Source: Neolentinus lepideus HHB14362 ss-1 (Eukaryota; Basidiomycota; Agaricomycetes; Gloeophyllales; Gloeophyllaceae). From it: a stretch of DNA of 64,000 nucleotides. The stretch is from positions 418,418 to 482,417 of the forward strand of contig KV425560.1 in assembly GCA_001632425.1 (NCBI GenBank), given 5' to 3'. The notes beneath the pieces are model-generated. The model did not search any database and had not been told where the DNA came from. It saw only the letters and a list, made by a program, of their open reading frames with translations. Below are positions 12,912 through 23,684 of the stretch, piece by piece (position 1 is the first letter of the stretch; the number at the start of each line of letters is the position of its first letter). The translations under genes and the position numbers were made by a program.

Positions 12912-15382
12912 TTACTCAGGTGATCCCTTCTTGTTATCCTTCCAGCGGTCATAACACGTCAGAGTTACTCCGGAGAGGAAACCTGGAATACACTGTTCCT
13001 TCTGAATCCAGTGCGGTATCATCGATTCGATGTCGGCAGGCACGCCTTCACCCTGCGCTATCAGCTGCATTTCTGCACCAGCGCCACTGTCTTCCTTGGA
13101 TGCGGGCCGGAAAACAAACGCCGCGTTCAGATCATACACCGACGTGACACGCACTTGGCCGTTCGGGTAGAACACCAGCTTCACACCCAGGAGCGAGCCA
13201 ACAGCCTCCCTGAACTCTTTGCTCTTTGCATGGAAGACCTACGCATCAGGTAGTCAGTTCGCTGCCACACGGCTTTATAGAAAAGCACGAACCTCCTGCA
13301 ATCGCATCAGTCGTTTCTCCTTCCGCTTGACGAGCTCCTCGAGCTCCTGCCTCTCCTTGTTTACAACTTCCCAGCTTGCCCTGGGCACGAAGCCCTCGCG
13401 TTGCTCGCCGTCATCGGAGGATTGGATGCCGTTCTCCTCGAGCTCCTTCAGTCGGTTGATTAGGGCCTCGTTCTCGCCCTTCAGCCGATCCATAACGGCC
13501 TGGCGCAGGTCGAACCATTGCTGGGCAGGGTTGTCTTTCAGTGATAGTACACGAGTGCCTGGAGGGACGTGGCGTCCGGCACCGATCTCGCCTTGCAGTT
13601 CGAAGAGCGTCTGTTCGAGTTCATCGATCTTCTCGAGGTGCTTCTCATTCGCAGCTTCAGCCTCCTGTAGAGCTAGGAGTGGATGGCACAATTAGGTGAC
13701 CTGGACAGCGCAATTACAATTGCCTCACCTTTCTCTGCCTGCACCTTTTGTCCTTGAACAGCACGCAATGCATCCGCCAGCTCTTGTCGGCCGAGTCCGT
13801 TGTCGGACAACCTAAGACTATGGTCACCCTCCGTGAGTTCCTTCTCCAGTTCGCGAATCGTTCTCTTGTAGTCTGCAAGCAAGGTTTCGAGCTGCTGCAC
13901 CCGCTGCGTCTGGACTTCGTCCAATTTCACACCTTCTTGTGTTGCTTCTTCCGCGTTATAGCTAGCCTGAGAGAGCGCGAATGTTAGGCTGAGAAAAACA
14001 GAAGCTAATTTACTTACCAACAAAGCCTGGAGGAATCCGACTTCGCGCTCGGCTAGGGAAGCCTTCTGCTCCTTCCGGTTTACGATGTCCTTCAGAACGC
14101 GAACTTCCGACTGAAGCCTGTCGATCTTCTCGCGCTGTTCCTGACCACGACTGGCTGCCTCCGCGAGGGTCTTCTCACCCTGGTGCAGGAGTGCCACCGT
14201 AGCACCATGTTCCTCGAGCAGACGTGCATGCTCGATACGGAGAGCAGACAAGCTTTGGGTTACTGAGACGGGTGTTTGAGACGGCGAAGAAGCTGCAGTT
14301 TTGGAGGCCCTGAACGGACCGTCAGTTGCTCGTCCGGTCAAGGAGCGATACAGACTCACCAATCTTCCCTTTCCTTGCGCGCTGCCTCGACTTCGGCCTC
14401 CAGCCTCACGACCTTCTCGCGCAGTGGCTCCAATGCCCTCAGCTTCGCCTCCAAGCCCCTCTTCTCCTCCCGCAGTACCTCTACACTCGCATATCGTTCT
14501 CTCAACGCATTCACTTCCTGACCCAACTTCGCGTTCGTCGCTTCGAGCGTTCTCATGTAGTTCGCTTGTCGGTGCAGCTCCTCCCGCACGACGGACCAGT
14601 TCTCCTCGTCAAGACTTTCCCTCGAGAAGCTCTCCTGTGCCACACTAAGGTCGTCGAAGTGCTCCTGTGCCTCCTGTATGGTGCGACTTCGCTCATCTGC
14701 GAGGCGTCTCAGGTCCTGCACTTCTGCTTCAAGTGCATCGACTTGCTGCTCCAACGTTGAGATCCGTGTCTTCTGAGAGGCGATTGTTAGGGAGGTTATT
14801 CGTGAGAGCTGGTCGTGTTGTTCTTTCAGGTCAGTGTGCTCCTCTTGCAGGTTACGATAAGAAGTGCGAAGCGTTCGTAGTTGGTTCTCGAACTTCCGCT
14901 GTACAGTATCTCGTCCTTAGTCTCAGTACACGATAGTACGACCATATAACACACATTGTCCTCCTCATGGGTTGCCATTTCCTGTTCTTTGGCGTTCTGC
15001 TCTTCCTCTGCTCGCTCATGAAGCCACCGCCTGTCCCGCTCGAGACCATCGATGGTAACATCCTTCTCTCGCAGTCTCTTCTCTAGGTCTGCCTTTGCCG
15101 TCTTCGCAGCTGCGAGTTGCCGCTCTAGCGAAGCCTGCGCGAGATTGGACGTGAAGGCTTGAGATCGTTGCTGTCGTTTCGCGGTCGAGTATTGTGGATC
15201 TACGGCAGTTCAGTACGAAGAGTACACTGTGAGCCGTCAATAGGAAGGAGGTTGAAATAATAAAGGCACTCACCGCGCTCCAACTCGGCTTGTAAGGAGT
15301 CCCTTTTCGTAGTCGATGAACTCAACATAGAAGGCAACCTCTTCGACGTTGTCGCCGGTGTCACAAACTTATGATTGTCCAT
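12912..15382 (-). CDS. MAD1: Spindle assembly checkpoint protein Mad1
   Basis: Coiled-coil scaffold that recruits Mad2 to unattached kinetochores and nuclear pores. ATG at 15380-15382 (MDNHKFVTP). Nearly the whole protein from about residue 30 to 600 is heptad-patterned coiled coil (ASLERQLAAAKTAKADLEKR, LEQQVDALEAEVQDLRRLAD, LESLREE-like repeats). Near the C-terminal third, RVLSLKDNPAQQWFDLRQ matches the Mad2-interaction motif, whose core in other Mad1 proteins is a basic/hydrophobic RVLxx...NP. The globular C-terminal domain (KSKEFREAVGSLLGVKLVF, VRVTSVYDLNAAFVF, then CIPGFLSGVTLTCYD) matches the Mad1 RWD-like head that ends in IPAFLS in animals. About seven exons with short introns. Stop at 12912-12914. 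Complete; length about 740 aa, normal for the family. Confidence 0.93.
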
Positions 15383-15483
15383 GTCAGCGATGGTGAAAGC
15401 AGAGAGAAACGCGTCGTGGCGTCAGGACGCGCTCTTTGTTCCAATTGTTCGTCAAGAAATAATACACGTGATAAAAATACAGA

Positions 15484-17484
15484 CTAAAATCCAAAGATTT
15501 TACAAACTTCTGTACATTGTAAGTGGTCCTTCCTCAGTGTGTGATAAATCACGTCTCTGCCATATCGTAATGCATCCTCCAGGGAGGGCTCCGTCTTCAA
15601 ATTGTGCTCTACTACTGGTGATGTGCCGTCTCCGTATTCTTGTGCGTGCACCTCGCAGTGCGCTGGCCCGTTCGCTCTCGCGGTTTCTCTGCACGTCGCG
15701 ACGTTCTCCCTGAATTTATCGTGGGAGTCCACTAGGTGATGTGGGCGGAGCAGTTTGCGGGCGACGGAACCTAGCTCGATAGTCCCAGTTACGCCGTAAT
15801 TGTCGTATGTGATCCCCACTATGTCGCCAATAGCAGCCGCGCCCGCCGTCTGTCGATCGAATTCATAAACACCGTCCATGTTCGTAGGCTTACAAGAATG
15901 GATTGTCGTCAGTCCTAAGAAGTTGCCGGCCTGTTGCTCGCCTTTGGCGAATGGATCGACAACAGCAGCGAGGGATATGCCACCTAGCACCCAAGGGTTG
16001 GCTCCCAAGATAAGACCTTGTGCTGCATACAGCTCCTCTACGACGGACCATGGAAGCTTTACTATCTGCAACCGCCTCCTAACCTCCGGCAGTATTTCGT
16101 CCATTGAACAGAAACCTCTACGGCAGGCTGGTTGAAGTAGGTCCCTAGGCGCCACCTCTGACAACACGTCCAAGTTCGCTAGCTTGATGTGACGCTCGAC
16201 GCCGTGGCTATTCAGAAGCTTGCTCTTGGCGGAAGCGACTGCGAAGTAGACAATTTCCTTGGGAAGATACTGCGGAGGCTCATCGTCGTAATCCACCTTC
16301 ACAGGCATTGCAGGTGCTAACGAGCCACAGACAGCGTATAACATGGTGGGCCGTCGAATTCCTAGGACGTGTGGTCGGTATGCCCATAGAACGTAGCGAA
16401 CTACAAGGACGACCACCTGACTTCCCAACCAGGTATACGACCGCCATCTCCCTGCCGCACCCAGTAATAGGTAATTCGTCACGTATGCGACGAGCGTGAC
16501 GGCGGTCGTAATCGCACTCAGCACGCGGATATACCAGAGGTCTGCGCTGCGCAAAGGAGCACTGCTGTCCCGGGATTGCCACATAATTCTGCATTGTCGT
16601 CCTTTGGACGTCATGACAGTGTCCCCCGTCTCCAGGATACGAAGCGGGTTCTCTCGCGAAGTCAAATCAGGTATGTACGTGACGCCGAGCGAATTCAGTC
16701 TCTGAAGGAGAATGGGCAATATACACCCTCCAAGAAGCGCGGATGTTACTGACATTGCCAGTCCAATGTTCTCAGGTGTGGAGCCCGCGATGCTCGTCCG
16801 GAGGAGGAGTGTTGGACAGCAATTGATTGCGACAGTGAGCAGCATGAGGAAACCTCTTCCTAGAGTTTCTCGTATCGCCTTCGGACCTACGAAGGGGCAA
16901 ATGGAGTAGCCCATTATTACCACATGCGGACGGATCCATGGTGAGAACTCGACGTTCGTTTGACCCAGCAACAAGTCTTCGTCGTCCTCCCAAGTCGGTG
17001 GCTGATCAGAAGGACCAATGACACATGAGGACATGGCCTTCTTCGTCCGTCTGCTTGTGTACGCCCTCGTTCCGCCTAACTCCATTCCAGCAGTCTCTGC
17101 ACCCGCGAGCCCTGACGCGATCTTCGCGTATACCCTGACCGCGCCAACGATACCGAAGATCGACCAGAACGCCGACATGCGTTCCCAGTCGGACGATTTG
17201 GGGTCTGACAGCTTCTTCTCAACGGAGTCAGCAGCGAAGAGACTGAAGACTGCACTCAGGTCCTGAAAGTTCGCGACAATGTCGCCGAAGCTGCTGGTGG
17301 CTTGGGAGTCTGCATTACTGGCACCGACTACACTGAAGGGCAACCCACGACACGGCGTTGCCGCTATTAAAGGTAATAAAGGATTGGGTAGAAGCCACCG
17401 CTGGAAGAACATGCACATTACACAGGAATGCTTGCAGAACTGCGGACATACCCTCTGTAATTGCCTAGTAGTGGACGTAATCAT
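15484..17484 (-). CDS. Hypothetical multi-pass membrane protein, intronless
   Basis: I do not recognise this protein. It is a single uninterrupted 666-codon frame from ATG 17482-17484 (MITSTTRQLQRV), unusual among the intron-rich neighbours. The N-terminal third is mixed. Hydrophobic segments suitable for membrane spans lie around residues 205-225 (GRGFLMLLTVAINCCPTLLL), 235-260 (GLAMSVTSALLGGCILPILL), 305-330 (AITTAVTLVAYVTNYLLLGA) and 335-355 (GSQVVVLVVRYVLWAYRP). The C-terminal 300 residues look soluble, with no cofactor or active-site motif I can name. The first 40 residues include a hydrophobic stretch that could be a signal or first span. Lack of introns could mean recent origin or a lineage-specific expanded family; this is inference. 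The gene ends about 100 bp from the Mad1 start. Confidence 0.72.
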   Translation of the reverse strand: MITSTTRQLQRVCPQFCKHSCVMCMFFQRWLLPNPLLPLIAATPCRGLPFSVVGASNADSQATSSFGDIVANFQDLSAVFSLFAADSVEKKLSDPKSSDWERMSAFWSIFGIVGAVRVYAKIASGLAGAETAGMELGGTRAYTSRRTKKAMSSCVIGPSDQPPTWEDDEDLLLGQTNVEFSPWIRPHVVIMGYSICPFVGPKAIRETLGRGFLMLLTVAINCCPTLLLRTSIAGSTPENIGLAMSVTSALLGGCILPILLQRLNSLGVTYIPDLTSRENPLRILETGDTVMTSKGRQCRIMWQSRDSSAPLRSADLWYIRVLSAITTAVTLVAYVTNYLLLGAAGRWRSYTWLGSQVVVLVVRYVLWAYRPHVLGIRRPTMLYAVCGSLAPAMPVKVDYDDEPPQYLPKEIVYFAVASAKSKLLNSHGVERHIKLANLDVLSEVAPRDLLQPACRRGFCSMDEILPEVRRRLQIVKLPWSVVEELYAAQGLILGANPWVLGGISLAAVVDPFAKGEQQAGNFLGLTTIHSCKPTNMDGVYEFDRQTAGAAAIGDIVGITYDNYGVTGTIELGSVARKLLRPHHLVDSHDKFRENVATCRETARANGPAHCEVHAQEYGDGTSPVVEHNLKTEPSLEDALRYGRDVIYHTLRKDHLQCTEVCKIFGF

Positions 17485-18399
17485 GGTTGCATGAAAAATA
17501 TTGTTTCGCTGCGACTTCGATCTTCAAATAAGTATATTCGTTGAGCGTCTTCTTTGGGTTCCAGCAGTACTTAATGGATCATCGTGGTGCAGGTGGCCTA
17601 AAGCTAACGTTACGCATGGCACCGAGTAAAAGTGACTTAACTCACCATGGTCACTGTAACTGCCCGAAGTAGACTTTAAGCTAATTAGAGCCCGGACCAC
17701 AGCTATGATTCCCGAAACGAGGACGTGAAAGGGCAGATGGACCAATCAGGAGCGTCACTGCCATCACAATTCCACACGCAATTTGATTTCACAACGCCAT
17801 CGGGGACGGAAGCTATGCCTTTGCAAGGAGAATTTTAGCACAACACGTTCCCGCTAACAGGTCAAGGCACTTTCGAGCAGAGCGCCTATAAGGAACAGTG
17901 TGCACGTCACGGGTGCCTGTAGGGCTGTGCGGAAAAGGATATCAACAACAGCGCTGAGTGCCTCCAAACCTCCCGAATCATCGAAAAGCCATCACTTACG
18001 TACTGAATAGATAGCCTGTACAGGACTGATTTTCTCAGAAACACTTGCAATATTAGGACTGCCTGCTCGTTGTGAAGGAAGGAGTGAAATAGTAAACTGA
18101 ATATGGTAGGTAGGATCCAATCTCCATCAGTCTCGCTCCCCACACAAAAATATAATTACGCGTAGCCCCAGCGTTGTATAGATTGCGTCAATGCACAGTA
18201 GAGTCCGAAATCGCCATTCCAGGACAAGATCCTGGTTCGTCGGAAACAGACCGGCGGGAAGAAAGGATTCAACGGCACAGCTTGATGGGATGCGATCATG
18301 TAGTGAGCGGAGCTGTGGCATCCGCGGACCGGAAATTGACCCTTGAGGCATGACATCTTAGTTCAGCGAGTCTGTACTGGGTATTACGCCGCGTGTCGG
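17485..18399. other. Intergenic region, no gene seen
   Basis: Stops in all frames, only frames shorter than about 80 codons without coding character. No repeat or RNA gene was recognised. Presumably promoter of the upstream membrane-protein gene and 3' flank of the Mozart1 gene. Confidence 0.5.
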
Positions 18400-18738
18400 T
18401 TATCGTCCATTGGCTGAATATCCTGAGGGCGATGTGGCGACAGCGCTTTCTCTCCTGAGCTCTTGTATGACAGCCTGCGCGTTATCAAATTCCATTATAA
18501 AGAGACACAATCAGAATGCGTACTGCTAAAGCTTCCGGGTTTACTCCGCTCTCAATCATGTTGACGCAGGTTGCTAGCGTTTCCTTGTCGAGCTGGGTGT
18601 TCAATAGCTGAGAGATTTCGTGCAAGACTGGACGAGACAAAGAAAGCGTTGGCCAATGATCGTGGAGGGTGGAGATGAAGGGTACAGACTTTCTAGTGTC
18701 TGTTCCGCAGAAGCATGACGATCTACTTCTCTGGACAT
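18400..18738 (-). CDS. MZT1: Mitotic-spindle organizing protein 1 (Mozart1)
   Basis: Small subunit of the gamma-tubulin complex. It binds the N-termini of GCP proteins and is needed to place the complex at the spindle pole body. Three exons splice cleanly: 18690-18738 ([16 protein letters not shown]), 18524-18627 and 18400-18474. Joining the first two gives [19 protein letters not shown], followed by [15 protein letters not shown]. The third adds [10 protein letters not shown] and a short Ser/Gly tail before TAA. Exon lengths 49 + 104 + 75 nt give exactly 75 codons plus stop, the usual length of this family. The HEISxLL...LDxxTLxxCxxxxExGxNPEALAxVI signature is diagnostic. Start ATG at 18736-18738 is the only one that leaves the family's short N-terminus. 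Easily missed because no single exon is long. Confidence 0.92.
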
Positions 18739-19217
18739 GTTTCAAAATATGCCAGGTATTTGTTCGCCCCGGCCTGCAGACGCGTTTGAATGAGAGAAGC
18801 GTGAGCATGGACGGAGGTATGTTACACGTATCACGTGATGTAACGCGAGGTCACACGTCACACGTTTTCGACGATGCTTTCTCTTTCGAATCGCTATTCA
18901 GCACGCTCTTTACTTTGGTGCACTCGCAATCGTTCCATCAAATAAATCAACATATAACGGTATTCATGGCGAATGATTATCTGTATTTAGTCTGATGTAA
19001 TACTGCTGACGATACCGCCCTGGCGCTTACATCTACACACCTCACACGCCTCATCCTATGTTGGTCATTTGCCGCTGCACAGTGCAAGGATTGCGACATG
19101 GTGCTCTAGGATTTGTATATAAGGAGTAGCCTTGCTGCTCTCTCATCATCCATCCCTGCTATCAGCCACTGCCGCACAGATCCAAGTCCCACTCAACCAC
19201 AGATCTGAACTGCCATT
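18739..19217. promoter_or_regulatory. Divergent promoter region, MZT1 / DOPA dioxygenase
   Basis: About 480 bp between two divergent start codons. A TATA box serves the rightward gene (listed separately). No other feature was seen. Confidence 0.5.
19116..19123 (+). promoter_or_regulatory. TATA box (TATATAAG)
   Basis: TATATAAG lies about 100 bp upstream of the ATG at 19218. A pyrimidine-rich leader (CTCTCTCATCATCC) follows about 15 bp downstream of the box, as expected for a fungal core promoter. Confidence 0.6.
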
Positions 19218-20005
19218 ATGACCCCGCAATGGAAATCTCCTCTAGAGGGCTACGAAGGTGCCGATCCTCTCCCTAGTACTATCAACCCAGACGGCAAGTC
19301 CCTGTACAACCCGCCCGCGCCGGACGGGAAGCTCTCGTCTTCGTACACCGAGTTTCCGCCGCCGATTGATTCGTCAAATAATGGCTTCGACTTTCACAGT
19401 ACGCCTTTCCTTTTGTGCACGGCCGGCGGGAAGTAGGGCTGATCATGGTGTGGCACGCACCGTGGGGGGAACAGTTTACTATATGCAAAACGTGCCGGAG
19501 GAGATGAAGTACGCACGAGAGTTGCACGAAAGGGTACGGAGGGAGTTTCCTGAGCTGAGGATATACAGATTCTGGGAAAAGCCAGTGGGTAAGCAACAGA
19601 ACACGCTGGTAATCATCCTAGTCATCCTAATGGGTCTATCACGCCGGAAGGCCCCCACCCTGTCGCTATGTTCGAAGTCAACACCTTCAACCCCCACCAG
19701 ACCGGCGCCTTCTTCTCCTGGCTAACCGTCTGGCGTGGCCCCTGCTCGTACGTGCCTCCGCATTGTCACATACTTTACCTAATTCACGTCGTGACGCCGT
19801 TATCGATAGTGTTCTCATCCACCCTAACACGAACAGCCCATACAAAGACCACACGGAGCTGATGAGCTGGATGGGACGACCGTGGCCTCTGTACACGGAT
19901 CCGTTGAAGAAGGTCTCGCCCAGAGGTACCACTGGTAGTCATGCGACTCATGCAGAGGCATTTGCGGCTGCTACCAATGGTACGGCATTAAATGCTGGCC
20001 TTTGA
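19218..20005 (+). CDS. DOPA 4,5-dioxygenase family protein
   Basis: Extradiol ring-cleaving dioxygenase family (Pfam DOPA 4,5-dioxygenase). The fly-agaric member makes betalamic acid and muscaflavin from L-DOPA; most fungal members are uncharacterised. Exon 1 ends in GGC-TTC-GAC-TTT-CAC-A and joins TT-TAC-TAT at about 19471 to give FDFHIYYMQNVPEE, the family's His-x-x-Tyr signature. The middle part reads ARELHERVRREFPELRIYRF, then GPHPVAMFEVNTFNP and TGAFFSWLTVWRGPCS. The last exon gives VLIHPNTNSPYKDHTELMSW, with the second conserved His region, and a short Ala-rich tail to TGA at 20003-20005. Four exons. Length about 190 aa is normal. Substrate in this organism is unknown; no other betalain-pathway gene is adjacent, although a tyrosinase would be needed to supply DOPA. 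Confidence 0.87.
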
Positions 20006-20205
20006 CATGAATTCCTGTGTCCTGTAACAGCACGGCCTTATGTTGTACACTATCATTCACCGACAACTTACTTGCCTGTGGTTGGCTGGAAGCATGATAC
20101 AGATAATCTCAGCTTATCGACATTACACGGATTCAATACAACGGTCTATGATAGTCTATAACAATGCCAGAGTAACACTAGAGAAGAACATTCATCATCC
20201 ATCAT

Positions 20206-21842
20206 TCACTGCATCCCCTCCCCCATCCCCTCCTCAACCGCGTTCTCGACCTTCTTCACCCCATTCATCGGCGAATGTACGCTCGACCCATTAGTCTTCA
20301 CCGTCTCTGCGACAGTCTTGCTATGCCCGTTCAGCTTCGCAGGGGTGCCGAGGATGTTGGCGATGGTGCCCGCAAGCGGCGTCGGCTCCGCGTTCATCGT
20401 CAACTCCAGGAACCACGGCTTGCTCATGTAATTCCGGATCCTGCACCCAGTCAGCAAACTCCGACTACTTGACGTAACAACAGCAGAGACACCCACCCAT
20501 CCGGCAACAACACGACCACATTCGCACCCTCACTCTCCGCCCATACCTTGCCCTCGCTCCGCAGCCACTGTATCGCGCCCGCCAACGCGCTGCCACTCGA
20601 CCCGCCCACCAGCAAACCCTCGCTGCGCATGATGCGCTTTACCACCTTGAACGCCTCCTCATCCTCGGTCTTCACCCAGCTGTCGATCAAACCGGGCTCG
20701 CGCGAGAGCACGTCCGGCACAAAGTCGTACCCGATGCCCTCAACCGTGTACGGCACTGAGGTAGGGGTGGTGTTGAGAGAGGCGGGGAGGGCGAGGACGC
20801 TGCCTTGCTATTTACACAAGTACAAGGGGTCAGGAAGAGAAAATGGAGAGACGGGAAAGGGCATACCGGGTCCACGCCCACTATGACCGCGTCCTTGTTA
20901 TGCGTCTTCTTGATCGCACGCGCAATGCCCGTGATCGTGCCCCCCGTGCCCGCCCCGGCGATAACGACGTCGACTTTGCCTGAGGAGGCATGCAACGAGG
21001 TCACCGGTGTCGCAGTGACAGCTTCAATGATCTCCGGGCCAGTTGTGAGCTCGTGCGCAAGAGGGTTGTTCTCCTTTATTCGGTATCATCTATTAGCCCC
21101 AGCTCGACTAAGGGCGCGAATGCACGCACATTGCGGTACTGATCAAGAATAATCCCGTACGGAATCGCCGCCTCGAGCGTCTTAGCCACACCTGTACAAG
21201 TGCACAAAGTAAACGGGATCGTGAAGGAATTCAGCCACGAGACGTGCGTAAGAATCAGCGACGAGCGCTACCTATGTGGCTCTCGGGCGAGTCCCATGCA
21301 GCCTCAGTGGGCGTGCGGACGACCTCGGCGCCGAGCGCGCGGAGGGTCGCCTCCTTCTCCAGAGACATCTTGTTAGGCATGGTGATGATTACTGAGTAGC
21401 CCTTAAATCTATAGTATTCAGCGACGATTCGGACAAAAAAAGAGGAGGCATGCAGACCTTGATGGCGCAGGCCATAGCAAGTCCGATGCCTAGCAAGCGA
21501 TTCAGTGGGATGCGGTGAGAAAATGAGGCCGACGCTGACCAGTGTTGCCGGAGGTGGGCTCGATGACAACGCTCTTGCCGGGGATGAGCTTGCCCTCCTT
21601 CTCCGCGGCCTCGACCATAGCCTTAGCGATGCGGTCCTTGACGGAGCCGCCTGCGGACACGAACTCGAGTTTGCCCACTGTCTCGACCGGTCAGTAAGGT
21701 GACCACGAGTCGCTGTAGACGAAAGATACTCACGCAAGTTGCACTTGAACCCCTCCTGCTCGGCGATCTTGGACAGCCGAATTAGAGGCGTGTTGCCCAC
21801 AGCACCGAGAGCATTGTCGAGGATTCCAGCTGGACGCGTCAT
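20206..21842 (-). CDS. CYS4: Cystathionine beta-synthase, catalytic core only
   Basis: PLP enzyme of transsulfuration: serine + homocysteine give cystathionine, in the cytosol. ATG at 21840-21842 ([19 protein letters not shown]) is preferred, though an upstream in-frame extension exists. Key motifs: [35 protein letters not shown] with the PLP-binding Lys; [44 protein letters not shown], the PLP phosphate loop; [14 protein letters not shown]; and [12 protein letters not shown], typical of CBS rather than plain cysteine synthase. About seven exons. After IRNYM only some 70-80 residues remain, poor in order and Lys/Asn/Ser-rich, ending EEGMGEGMQ. There is therefore no room for the C-terminal pair of regulatory CBS domains present in yeast and human enzymes. 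A cysteine synthase role cannot be fully excluded. Confidence 0.9.
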
Positions 21843-21986
21843 GGCAGATAATAGTATCAAGCGATCAGTAGTTCGTTCTCGACGTTGGAGTCGATGATGG
21901 TGGTAGTAGCAGCTCAAGAGGAGTGTTGAACTCCTGTCTAGGCTGAGGTGTCTGGGCTGAGGTCGATGGCGGAGGGTGGGAGGAGG

Positions 21987-21994
21987 CTATATAG
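21987..21994 (-). promoter_or_regulatory. TATA-like box (CTATATAG)
   Basis: Palindromic CTATATAG about 145 bp upstream of the cystathionine beta-synthase start codon. Position fits a core promoter if the 5' UTR is about 100 nt. Sequence evidence only. Confidence 0.4.
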
Positions 21995-22710
21995 GCCGGC
22001 TCGGAACTTGCCTGGCGTGATGCTCGCCATTCCTGGCGCCAGTCCATGGCCAATGCTGTTTCATGTGGTCCCGGGCTCGAATGATGAGGCTGATGCATCT
22101 GGCTGGACGCTGAGCCTGAGAGTCAGCGCCCAGTCAACTATATGCGCCCAAAAAGGCAGCTGTTGTATTCCGCACTTCTTTTTTTTTTTTAGACAAGCGA
22201 TGTGACCGGGCGGCAGTCAACAATTGGTTCGACTCCGACCCAGTCCGCTGTAGCAAGTAAACCGGCTGGTTACTTGGTCCGAGGCGAAATGTCTTTTACG
22301 CACGACCCCCAGTGGGTTCTGGGGAGTGCGGGCACCTGGAGTCTCCGTCCGCACTTCTTTTGTTTCGTCTCTTTTGTCGACAATGTGTGAGGCTCTGCTG
22401 CTTCGTTACTTGCATTCTCTGGCTTCCCGGATAATGCTTCTCAACTATCGACAATACTCCCTTACGGCATAAGGAATGGGAACCCGTCCTATAGTCCCCC
22501 GCAGTTTATAAGGCAGACCTACAACCGTTCCCGGTCTGGTATCCTCTCTTCCCTTACGACCTCTGTATATCCACTTCCTGTATTATCAATTGACGGCCCC
22601 GCTCCCTCTCTGACTCGTTTCCACTCACTCTACGTTTCCCCTTAATCTGTCAACTGCACGACCTCCGCGTCCGAGACGCCGTATCCCCGCACTTGCTCCC
22701 CAGCGCGTTC

Positions 22711-22718
22711 TATATAAA
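22711..22718 (+). promoter_or_regulatory. TATA box (TATATAAA)
   Basis: Canonical TATATAAA about 100 bp upstream of the ATG at 22816, supporting transcription of the small gene that follows. Confidence 0.6.
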
Positions 22719-22815
22719 CGGCACACGAGCCCAACGCCTCCATTCCGTCTTTGACTCTCGCTTTCATCGCGTCATGGTCCAAGTCATCTACCACGCCCGT
22801 CTGTCTGTCGTCGCT

Positions 22816-23083
22816 ATGCCCGCCATTGAGGAGCCCGAGCGTCCTCATAGCCGGTGCGCATTTTCTTCGTTATTTCTCACTCTCACGTACTGACCTAGGA
22901 TAATGTACCAGTCAATCATCGGTGCACAATTCCCCCTCCAAGGGCTTCTCGCGCCAAGTCGTGCGCGCCTGGAAGACCGTCACCCGCGCTGTGCGTAGCC
23001 CGCGCCGCGGCTCCATCCTCCCCGCCGACTTTGTCATCATCACCGCCAAGCAGGCAAAGCGCCGCAGCATCATGTTCCACTGA
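22816..23083 (+). CDS. Small basic hypothetical protein (69 aa)
   Basis: Not recognised. Exon 1 (22816-22853, MPAIEEPERPHSR) splices from CG|GTGCGC to the acceptor TACCAG at 22911. Exon 2 (22912-23083) then reads QSSVHNSPSKGFSRQVVRAW, KTVTRAVRSPRRGSILPADF and VIITAKQAKRRSIMFH before TGA. The two exons total 210 nt, exactly 70 codons. The product is strongly basic with Ser-Pro and Arg-rich stretches and no membrane span, so it could be nuclear. The in-frame ATG at 22773 would add 14 residues; the later ATG is preferred because of its distance from the TATA box. The coherent reading across the splice and the upstream TATA box are the evidence for a real gene. Confidence 0.6.
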
Positions 23084-23684
23084 GTGTGAACACGCTCGCT
23101 GCTTCTGCCCACGTCTGAGACAAAATTCCCTCACAAACCCACGGCGATCGACGATTTATGCCTATGGACACGACACTGATCCTTACCATATCCGCTCTTT
23201 TCAATATTTCGACATGACACCACTACTCTATTATTTCGTTAATTTGTGTGGTGATATAGCTGGACTTTGGACTTTGGACTCGGGCGGCCCTCGGTCGGGC
23301 CCTCAGGCCTCAAAACTTGACTGTACATCTCTACTAATTTGCACTAATTAGATCTTGACTGTATCGCTACATACTCTGTTGGACTGTATCACATATCCAT
23401 GCTATGCATATACTTTGCTCTCACCTCGTATCCTGCAGTTGATCGTACGATTTCGGATTTAGAGTACGCTTTGGCATGAAACGTCAAGCTTCTGTCTAGT
23501 TTGGCAGCTGGCAGCCTGTGATATGGCAACCGATGCTGGATCGTTACCTAAAACATGTCGCACGCTGGAATCTGTCAACAGACTTTCGAGATTCCATAAG
23601 TCCGCAGAACAGAGTAGAATTACCAGGAATATATGATGTGCAACATAATCAAAGAATAGGTATCACCCGTCCCACAAACATCCT
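23084..23684. other. Convergent intergenic region, no gene seen
   Basis: About 600 bp of 3' flank for two convergent genes. A short duplicated GGACTTT (GGACTTTGGACTTTGGACTC, 23263-23282) is the only visible structure. Confidence 0.5.

Larger units (their letters stand above)
21843..22815. promoter_or_regulatory. Divergent promoter region, CYS4 / small basic protein
   Basis: Nearly 1 kb between divergent start codons. Contains a T-tract at about 22181-22190, C/T-rich stretches (22500-22640) and TATA boxes for each side (listed separately). No coding signal. Confidence 0.5.

Noticed and set aside
13219..14760. Several plus-strand open frames across the Mad1 gene
   Set aside because: They are antisense shadows produced by the GC-rich coiled-coil codons (Ser/Leu/Arg/Cys-rich translations, no conserved motif).
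22170..22250. GGTTCGACTCC resembling a tRNA T-loop
   Set aside because: The flanking bases do not form a T stem and no upstream D or anticodon arm fits.
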